Shown here: piece after piece, positions 56,268 through 64,000 of the stretch
Position numbering within the stretch: the first letter of the stretch is position 1
How the letters are laid out: the number at the start of each line of letters is the position of its first letter
NCBI GenBank assembly: GCA_028386065.3
Contig: JAKUCV010001683.1
Coordinates: 4,119-68,118 of the forward strand
Direction of reading: 5' to 3'
DNA from: Turnera subulata
Taxonomy: Eukaryota; Streptophyta; Magnoliopsida; Malpighiales; Passifloraceae
DNA: 64,000 nt
Translations under genes and position numbers: made by a program
The notes under the pieces: model-generated
Database searches by the model: none
What the model saw: only the letters and a program-made list of their open reading frames with translations
What the model was told of the DNA's origin: nothing

Positions 56268-58074
56268 TCTCTTTTTGAGATGTGTGATCAGGTAGGACAA
56301 GATGATGCAAGCTAATTAAGTATTGGTGAATCTAGTATACATCAGAATCTTGATCCTAGTGGGAGCAATCTGGACAGTAGTGGAACTGCATCACTACACC
56401 CAGAGCCTCGAAGAAGTGAACGTGGTAATGTTCCACGACGTCACCTTGAGATCGACGGTGTCGATGATGTGCATCGGCAAGCCTTCATTGTAGAACCTCT
56501 AGATGAAGAGGAACCCAAAAGTTACAATGAGGCAGTTTCCTATATTTCCAAGAAAGAATGGATTAAAGGAATGGATGAAGAGCTTAGCTCCATGCATTCT
56601 AACCGTGTTTGGGAATTGGTAGATTTACCGAAGGGACGTAAGGCTATTGGGAACAAGTGGGTTCTCAAAATCAAGCGAAATGCTGATGGGTCAATCGATA
56701 GATATAAGGCACGTCCAGTAGCCAAGGGTTACACACAACAGGAAGGGATAGATTATGAGGAAACTTTCTCTCCTGTTGTGAGATTTGCATCTATTTGATT
56801 GATCTTAGCCATTGTGGCAGATCTTGATCTCGAGTTACATCAGATGGATGTAAAAACAACATTCCTTAACGGGAATCTAGAAGAGGAAATTTACATGCAA
56901 CAACCTGTGGGTTTTGCTGTATAAGGCCAGGAACACAAAGTGTGTAGGCTGATGAGATCCATTTACGGACTCAAACAATCTTCTAGACAATGGTACTTAA
57001 GGTTTCATGAAGCCATCATATCCTTCATGTTTGTCATGATAGATGAGGACCATTGTGTGTATGTTAGGAGATCTGGGGATCATTTTGTGGTCTTGTCACT
57101 CTATGTTGACGACATACTGTTGGCTGGAAATAATAAAGATTTCCTGGTATCCATAAAGGCTTGGTTGTCCTCTAACTTTGAGGTGAAGGACATGGGAGAA
57201 GCTGCATACATTCTAGGGGTTAAGATCCTTAGAGATCGATTCAAATGATTATTGTCTCGTTCTCAAGAGCGTTACATCAATAAAATTTTGGAACGATTTC
57301 GTATGCAGGATTCACAGCCTACGAATACACCTATTGCCAAAGGCAATAATCTAAGCCAACAGACGTGTCCCCAAACTCGGAAAGAAAAGGAACATATGGC
57401 TAATGTGCCATATGCTAGTGCTGTCGGGAGTCTAATGTACACTATGTTGTGTACTAGACCAGATATTTGCTATGGTGTTGGAATGGTAAATAGATACCAA
57501 TCCAATCCCGGGCGGGAGCACTGGACAGCAGTCAAAAGAATACTTCGGTATTTGAAGGGCACAATGGACTATACTTTAAGTTTTCAAGGAGATGGGTTCT
57601 ACTTGAAAGCTTATACAGATGCCGATTGAGGAGGAGATTTAGACCCGAGAAAGTCTACCTCCGGCTATGTATTCTTACAAGCAATGGTGCTATCTCATGG
57701 AGTAGTAAGAAACAGTCTTGCATAGCCTTGTCGATGATGGAGGCAGAGTTTGTAGCCTTATCATCGCGGTACAGGAGGCTGTGTGGCTGAGACGTTTTCT
57801 CAGTAATTTAGGTGTTATGCAAGGGGCTGTGTCTCCATTGACTATCTATTGTGATAGTCAAGCAGCTATTGCATATACTAAAGACCCTAAGTACCATGGG
57901 AAGACAAAACACATTGATATCAGATACAATTATGTCAGGGACATGGTTTCATGTAAGGAAGTGAACATATAGTACATTCCTACTGGTGACATGTTAGTTG
58001 ATTCATTCACCAAACCTATTTCTACAGCTTCTTTTGTTAAGCATATGGGACTGATAGGTTTACGGAGGATGTGA
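56268..58074 (+). pseudogene. Copia reverse transcriptase and RNase H
   Basis: RT_2 motifs are present: [79 protein letters not shown], and the catalytic LYVDDILLAG. RNase H shows YTDAD.GGDLDPRKSTSGYVF, MMEAEFVAL, YCDSQAAIAYTKDPKYHGKTKHIDIRY and DMLVDSFTKP. In-frame stops lie at 56796 (TGA), 56922 (TAA), 57246 (TGA), 57627 (TGA) and 57970 (TAG). Frameshifts lie near 57690 and 57760. The ORF closes at TGA 58072-58074 (GLRRM). Confidence 0.93.
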
Positions 58075-59151
58075 TTGCAACTATTTTTGTTGTTTTTTCC
58101 CTTGACTGTATGTTCATTATAAAATTCTTGTTTTTATTTAAATGCCTATTATTGTATAATTATTCATGTATACAAGGACGCATGTTTTTGTAACATGCAT
58201 ATGTATATGCTGAGAGCATATGAAGGGATGAAGGACTTGGTGTCTTTGTCATCCAAAAGATATGTCTAACAGATAGGTTAGCTCTTTCACAGGAGTAACC
58301 ATCTCTATGACTGGGTGTCATAGGTGTAAGACAGTTTTAAGTCAAGAATAGGGTGAGTCCCTATTCCGTAAAAGCCTGACTTAAAACAATTTTGTCGCCT
58401 TGATATTATTCAAGATGAGGTCAATCATGTTTGACTGGAGATGAAAAAAAGTAATGTTTTATCTTGTCTGTTCAAAAGCTGTGTAGGGTCCAGTTTGGGA
58501 TATGGTAGAGTGGTGGACCCAAGTCAAACACTAGGTGTGTTTGGACTGTTACTTACACAGTATTATTAAATGACTTTTGCTCCAACAAGGGATGGAGGAA
58601 ACAATACTGTGATATATGAATTCTTACCATGTGTGTTGGTGACCATACAAGGAGTAGGAAAAAGATCTCGTTTTTCTACTGTGTGAGCCTTGAGAAATTT
58701 TTAATTTCTCACAAGTGCCCTTATCGACCTTATACTATTACTTGAAATCTTAACTTAGTGTTGCTACCTTGGCTGTACTCATAACGGTCATGAGTGATAC
58801 GACCTAACGGGGTATGTCAGAAAAGCGACTAAGTTAAGATGTAAAGTTTTGAGTAAAAAGCAAGATCATTAAGTATTGTATTTTTCTTGGTATTCACAAA
58901 ACGGCTGTTTATGTTTTTATGTAAAACATAATTGTGAATACACATTGAGACTGCGGTCTCGAGGTCTCTTTAAATACAATTAAATGATTCTGGGGAACTT
59001 ACATATCTACTCTACTTGAGCTGTTGTATACTCTTAACAGATGTACAATGAGGAGCTCTTATTGGTATGTTGGTCACACGAACTATTTGCCTTGTAAGAA
59101 AGTTATTTCTTTGAGCCCAGATGGTTATGTCCATCATGCGTGAGTAGGAGA
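58075..59151 (+). other. Copia 3' noncoding region
   Basis: About 1.08 kb without an ORF. It ends with the short purine tract GAGTAGGAGACA next to the 3' LTR. Confidence 0.75.
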
Positions 59152-59659
59152 CATTGGATAATGACACCCATGATGGGGATCTTTAGTGATAAGATCCCAT
59201 CTGGATGGGTTTTTCTGGTGTAATTCAAATCCTAGTCTGTTATGGGTAACAGATAGAGTAGGGATTTAAAGGGTGTGGAGATAATATAGGTATTATCTCC
59301 ACAGTATTTCTAAAGTCCCAAACTCTGTTATAAATACAAGAGTTGTGTATTGGGTCTTTAGAAGAAAGAGACTGAATGTTTCTAACGTGAGACAAGAGAC
59401 AATACCCTGTTCCCAGATAATCATAGAACCCTCACTGAAAAGAAATAAACACATAGGCATGTAGGTTGTGATAAGTGGGTTTCTTCCTAGTGATTAAACC
59501 ACAGATCAACTGCCGTAGACATTGAAGAAGGCAGAAAAGGCAGTAATCAATCATCTACAGGCTCCATTGAATTTAGGAGGTTGGTGTTCTAAATTCTATT
59601 TAATAATTTCCGTTGTGCACATATTTATTTGTTAAATATGATCCCTAAAAATTCCAACA
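59152..59659 (+). repeat. Copia 3' LTR
   Basis: It is counterpart to 51368-51876, with TATAAATA at 59329-59336. It is followed by AATTC and the rest of element D's LTR. Confidence 0.93.
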
Positions 59660-59664
59660 AATTC

Positions 59665-60162
59665 AAAATAAAATCTTGACTGGATAGTGTAACTTAAAAA
59701 CTATTCCAAAACAATTTAAAGTTTTCTTTGTTGTTTTTATAAAGCCTACGACAGCCAATTACATCCTATACTTTTGTTTCACAAAATAAACCGGTGGTAT
59801 ATAAATTTTCTTCCAGCGTAGTACACAAACTCAAGTTTCTAATAGTAAAAGAAAAGTACTAAAAGCAAGATAACAATAATTGTTGAGGCACAAACTTTTT
59901 ACTTACTTGGTTGCAATTAAGTTCCCTCTATTACATGGAGGCTGCAAAGGGTTGTTCCTCTTCTTTACTTTCTTTTTTTTTTTTTGTTTGATAGGTGCAA
60001 CATGAACAATAATAAAAGAATAGGGTTTTATATTTCTAAGGGAAAAGGGTTGGGCTTATTAATTAATTTTTTTTATTGGAACCATGGGCCTAACTCCTGA
60101 GGAAAAGAAATATATATAGATAGATACATAGATAGATAGATAGATATTTATCGGGTATTACA
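59665..60162 (-). repeat. Element D 3' LTR, proximal part
   Basis: It matches 62964-63546 less the long TA repeat, ending CGGGTATTACA. It includes a GATA-type microsatellite (TAGATAGATAGATAGATA, 60117-60147). Confidence 0.85.
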
Positions 60163-60305
60163 TTCTTCCCCGTTCGAAAAATTCGGTCCCCGAATTTAAT
60201 ACTCACCTCCTAAGTCGAAAAGATCAGGATAAGATTGGCTCCCCTGAGGCACATCAACTCCAGTTTTCTTATTCAAGTCCCTCTCTGCCTTATCCTCAGC
60301 ATCCC

Positions 60306-61135
60306 TCATTCAAGAGACATTGCAAAGCTCAGTGCAGATGATAATGTCTCATAATTCCTAGCAAAAACCATCTTATAAAGCGAATTACTAAGACCCCTAA
60401 CAAACCTCTTCAACCTTTGCTGCTCCGTGGGGACCAAATGCGAGGCATATCTTGCAAGATCCATGAACTTCACATTGTACATATCAACAGTCATATTTCA
60501 TAGTTTGAGGCTCTCAAACTCGTAGATTTTCGCATCCCTAATACTCTCAGGCAAGTACTTGTCCAAGAAACTTGAACTAAATTCTTCCCACAATAATGGA
60601 TCATCAGCTCCCCTTGCATTTATAATGCTATCATACCGGGTACGAGCATCTCCTTGCAACCTATAAGCTGCTAGAAGCACAGCCTGTTCCTTCGAGCACC
60701 CCAAAGCATCACACCGCTTCTTGACCTCTTCCATGAAAACCTTAGAGGATCATCATCACTACCAAGGCCAGAAAATGTTGGAGGTTGTAACTTCAAAAAA
60801 TCAATCGACGCATTTCCTTGTCCGGTAGCCTCCTTATTTTGTACAAAAATGTCAGTTAGCACTTCCAAGGTCTTTTGCAAACTTCCAGCCATAGTTCCAC
60901 TTCGCGCTCTAGCAAGAACTTTAGCACTTGGAACCACTTCGTCATCGTCCTGAAGAGGTGGGGCTTTATTGACACCACTCTATTCTTAAACGTGTGCAAC
61001 TTCATTATCACCATCTTCCGCCTTAGCATCAACTCTAATCCTTATGCCTCCTCCACGGGTCGCCTATTGGGTATTACCACGACCTGGGGCAATGTTTCCT
61101 GCTCTCCTTCTCCCTCCAACATTAGTTCTAGCCAT
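60306..61135 (-). pseudogene. gag: Element D gag
   Basis: ATG at 61135-61133 begins MARTNVGGRRRAGN, a basic start. Stops follow near 61065 and 60990. The frame then reads LKLQPPTFSGLGSDDDPLRF, the usual start of Gypsy gag domains. After a frameshift near 60735 it gives KKRCDALGCSKEQAVLLAAY, LQGDARTRYDSI, LWEEFSSSFLDKYLPESIRD. A stop separates this from FMDLARYASHLVPTEQQRLK and FVRGLSNSLYKMV. No zinc knuckle follows: the sequence jumps from ALSFAMSLE to the pre-LTR tract, so pol and the end of gag are deleted. Confidence 0.85.
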
Positions 61136-61335
61136 TTTCACCTAATGAATTCATAAAGGATAAAAATTTCTAACGCATAAGAATAAGGTTTGTGGTCAAA
61201 TAGCAAACATAAGCACATTGAGAAAAGTTATTAAAGCCTAGACATAATACTAAGAAACCTATGCTCCACATGCTACACATAACCTATACTCTACAAGACA
61301 CTTATAACCAAAGCTCCACATGCTACATCTAACCT

Positions 61336-61352
61336 GAGCTCCGCTACAACCT
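61336..61352 (-). promoter_or_regulatory. Element D primer-binding site
   Basis: The minus strand reads GGTTGTAGCGGAGCTC just inside the 5' LTR end (GGGTCGTGACA). It shares GTAGCGGAGC with the Copia primer site in this window. The cognate tRNA is probably initiator Met, but the match is imperfect. Confidence 0.5.
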
Positions 61353-61353
61353 T

Positions 61354-63316
61354 TGTCACGACCCGAAATCAGGTCTATGATCGGCGTCTAGTCCTAGTAA
61401 GAAACATATGTCTACCCAAGACAAGACAAGCCTCAAACAAATAATATAAATATAGCCTAAAAAATAAAATACTTCCATAAATTGAATAATCCAACAAGTC
61501 ATATGATAATTATAAATTCCAAAATCAAAGACTAATCAAAATCCTTAATATAATCCAAATCATGAAAGTTCCCGAGTAACTAGAGTAATAGTGGAGCTCT
61601 AACAGTTCAAAAGTCTGCTATACATACCAAGGCAACTCGCCAAGCACGAACTACGTCTCAAGCCTACTAATCACCTGAAAATAATTTTAAAATGGGGTGA
61701 GTCCTTCGATAATTCAGTGGGTATAGTACAAAGCAAACGAAAACCAAACTAAAATCATAGAGGTCAAAACATATATACTTCATAATCAAAATAGAATAAG
61801 CTTACTTGACAAATGATCAGAAATAGAAAAAATTAACGAAAGCCTTGAATTTAAATAACAAATAATCATAATACTCAAAACAAACTGAAGCTTCGAATTA
61901 AGATATTCGAACCGAATAAGAAATAGAGAAGAGCAAAGCACGCCCCGTCGAGCATGTCCGACAACGGTCTCTTGTCGGCTGGAGGAAGAAAATGATCTAT
62001 AGGGAAATCAAAGATTCCCATCAAACAAGTAAAGGATAAATACATCATTAAACCAATCAATGTGCACAAAGTCTGCCAGCACCCTTGCCAGATAGGGAAG
62101 TCTAACATTTAATTCAAAGTAAAAAAAAATTCAAATAATATTTTCAAAAGAACCAACTCCAAAGATGTCTCTCATCTAAATAAGTAAGTAGTGTCTATAG
62201 GTAAAATAAAGCAGAGTGTATCTATAGACTGAATAAGTATTGTACGAACAAAATTATTTAATAAGAGATACATAGGCTTTTCCTTAAATTCTCAAAATCC
62301 TTATTTGGTAAAATCAAGGTTGAAGGAATAGTAATGGTTTTGAAGAAAAACCAATTTGAAGTAAACGTTAGCTCATCAAAACCTTTTGATCAAAACAATG
62401 TAGTTTAAAAGAATTGGACAGAAGGTAGTTGTAAATACAATGGTAAATGTATATGAGAAAATAGTGTTTAAAACATAGCTTTACTAATAAAATAAGAAGT
62501 ATAATAATAATATAACCCACCTCAAAAGCCAATCCAAATTCCATTCTCAAACTCTTATGCTTCGGCTTGAGTCCCGATCCCTGCAGCACCTAATTCACAA
62601 GAGACGAATAGCCACTAAGTCCAAAGAGTGTTTAACAATCTTCCGAATGAGCTACAAAACTGACCAGCCTCTAGTCTCTGCCTAATAACTCCCAAAAAAA
62701 TTCTGAATCCGAAAATATCATCAGCACGGAACTTAAAGTTGACATTCTAAGCTTTCCAACCATATAAAATTCACTGTCACAGAGTCAAGGAATAATTGAC
62801 TATAAATTTGCTAAGACAGCCTAGAAAAACTGTAATTTCCTGCACAACAGTCCACTTGTACAATTTTTAATAAATCCTACAAAACAAATTTTTCAGTGAA
62901 ACCTTTTGGAAAAGTTTCCTATGTGTGGCTACTTTATATTTTGAAAATTAAAGAATCTAATTCAAAATAAAATCTTGACAGGATAGTGTAACTTAGAAAC
63001 TGTTCCAAAACAATTTAAAGTTTTCTTTGTTGTTTTCGTGAAGCCTATGACAACCAATTACATATATTACTATCCTAGGCTTTTGTCTCACAAAATAAAC
63101 CGGTGGTATATAACAAGTTTCTAAGAGTAAAAAAAAGATACTAAAAGCAAGGCAATAATAATGGTTGAGGCACAAACTTTTTACTTACTTGGTTGCAATT
63201 AAGTTTTCTCTGTAACATGGAGGCTGCAAAGGGTTGTTCCTCTTCTTTACTTTCTTTTTTTTTTTACAGGTACGACAAGAGCAATAATCAAAGAATAGAG
63301 ATTTATGTTTCTTAAG

Positions 63317-63379
<63 letters not shown>

Positions 63380-63546
63380 GCAACCGTCTAAATAAATAAA
63401 ACACCAAACCTATTTGGGACTCGGTGAACCTAAGGGCAAGGGATTGGGCTTATTAATTAATTTTTTTATTGGAACCGTGGGTCTAACTCCTAAGGAATAG
63501 AAATTATATATATATAAATATAGATAGACATTTACCGGGTATTACA
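61354..63546 (-). repeat. Element D 5' LTR
   Basis: This 2193-bp copy is complete: TGTCACGACCC to CGGGTATTACA on the plus strand. It carries the undisturbed site of the Copia insertion (AATTC, 62959-62963) and a (TA)n tract absent from the other copy. Confidence 0.88.
63320..63377. repeat. (TA)n microsatellite, about 28 units
   Basis: An uninterrupted TA dinucleotide run inside element D's 5' LTR; the other LTR lacks it, so it expanded after insertion. Confidence 0.95.
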
Positions 63547-63802
63547 ATTTTTCTATCGATATATTATTTAGTGTAAGGGATATAATAGGAAACTAAGCAA
63601 TCAATACTATTTTGGAATTAAAAAAAGACAATTAATTTGAAACAAATAACAACTCCTATAACGACTATTATTATGAAATGGAGGGAGTATTAAATTACTT
63701 TGGAGTTGTCACTATCCTAAAGATAAGCAAGTGTAAGCAGATACCATCCAAGCATCCACTTTTAGGAGGCATTTTCAAAGGCAATCAATGCATTTGGCTA
63801 AC
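63547..63802. other. Short spacer with a Stowaway-like end
   Basis: GAAATGGAGGGAGTA at 63676-63690 is the terminal sequence common in plant Stowaway-type MITEs (CTCCCTCC ends). Only one end is seen, so this is a remnant or chance. Confidence 0.35.
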
Positions 63803-63824
63803 TATTGGATAATGACACCCATGA
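63803..63824 (+). repeat. Truncated Copia LTR terminus
   Basis: Twenty-two bases starting TATTGGATAATGACACCC are identical to the first bases of the Copia LTR at 51368; similarity stops there. Confidence 0.6.
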
Positions 63825-64000
63825 AATCATTTTGTAATTCTGAATCTCGCATTTCTCTAGATATTTCTTCATAATGTCTTACGAATTCTGAAAGTGTCAT
63901 TGTTTTGCAAGACATTTGAGTGAAAATATTATTAGTGCTCTCATTTCTTCCGGTTGATCTAATATCGGCTGAGAAATTATCACAGTTGAATGTAGTAGAC
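63824..64000 (-). pseudogene. FAR1/MULE-like coding fragment (partial)
   Basis: The minus strand from 64000 is open to the Copia terminus and reads ..TTFNCDNFSADIRSTGRNES, then TNNIFTQMSCKTMTLSEFVR, HYEEISREMRDSELQNDF. This fits the FAR1-related / MULE transposase C-terminal core, where an F..G..ST.RSES.N motif is followed by a TL..FV..YE helix. In known members the first motif usually reads GMRSTQRSES; here it is DIRSTGRNES. It continues outside the window, and its downstream end is cut off at 63824. It may be a live gene's exon or a transposase relic. Confidence 0.6.

Larger units (their letters stand above)
51368..59659 (+). mobile_element. Full-length Ty1/Copia element, inactivated
   Basis: LTRs are 51368-51876 (509 bp) and 59152-59659 (508 bp), about 95% identical by eye. 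They are flanked by the perfect duplication AATTC (51363-51367, 59660-59664). The uninterrupted target is visible in element D's other LTR at 62955-62968 (ATCTAATTCAAAAT). The order is gag, protease, integrase, RT, RNase H, as in Copia. The LTR starts TATTGG or CATTGG instead of the usual TGTTGG, and ends TTCCAACA. The coding region has many stops and several frameshifts. Confidence 0.95.
49837..63546 (-). mobile_element. Gypsy element D, gag-only, with Copia insertion
   Basis: This minus-oriented element has LTRs at 49837-51367 plus 59665-60162 (3' LTR, split by Copia and truncated at its outer end by about 80 bp) and 61354-63546 (5' LTR). LTR ends on the minus strand are TGTAATACCCG and GGGTCGTGACA. 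The polypurine tract GAACGGGGAAGAA lies at 60163-60176. The primer-binding region after the 5' LTR reads GGTTGTAGCGGAGCTC (about 61336-61352). The internal region (1.19 kb) encodes only gag; protease and pol are deleted. Confidence 0.85.

Noticed and set aside
1..64000. Search for CRISPR-like regularly spaced repeats, operons or phage-type modules
   Set aside because: None seen; repeats are tandem, LTR or inverted types of a plant genome, and all convincing coding sequence is retroelement or eukaryotic, intron-containing.

Overview
The window looks like a gene-poor, heterochromatin-like stretch of a plant nuclear genome, most likely a eudicot. The evidence is AT-rich spacers, Athila-type, chromovirus-type (Tekay-like) and Copia LTR retrotransposons, a plant LINE remnant, Mutator-type and small MITEs, and FAR1/MULE-like coding fragments. 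I found no bacterial-type operon, CRISPR array or rRNA gene, and I cannot name the species.

Layout. 1-9950 is the remnant-gene part. A multi-exon plus-strand gene of unknown function ends near 1782, and an antisense LINE remnant sits in its last intron. A minus-strand array of short exon-like modules (2777-3558) and a satellite-like repeat (3560-4933) follow. The satellite abuts a Copia gag pseudogene (4934-5713). A minus-strand gene with a recognisable promoter and 5'UTR intron (6369-8915) is split by an 814-bp Mutator-type MITE.

9951-47684 is one nested stack of LTR elements. The base is a solo chromoviral LTR (9951-11462 and 47031-47684, flanked by TAAAG/TAAAA). It is split by Athila-like element B (11463-47030). 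B's 3' LTR is split by Athila-like element A (13067-33233), whose gag is split by a non-autonomous large-LTR derivative (23420-31142). B's gag is split by Athila-like element C (37523-44877, target duplication CTATG). LTR divergence judged by eye (B about 9%, A about 7%, C and the derivative about 2-3%) agrees with this order.

47685-49836 is spacer with a small MITE. 49837-63546 is Gypsy element D (minus strand), which keeps gag only. Its 3' LTR is split by a full-length but inactivated Copia element (51368-59659, target duplication AATTC). The Copia leader carries an inverted cluster of tRNA-derived SINE-like units. The window ends in a minus-strand FAR1/MULE-like coding fragment (63824-64000).

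Functionally nothing here is a complete pathway. The retroelements are all defective in different places: A lacks integrase, B lacks reverse transcriptase to integrase core, C lacks gag and protease, D lacks pol, and Copia has many stops. Any mobility would have depended on other copies. I see no convincing new biological system. The most unusual structures are the SINE-like foldback cluster, the phase-1 exon-module array, and the satellite built on a 12-bp palindrome.
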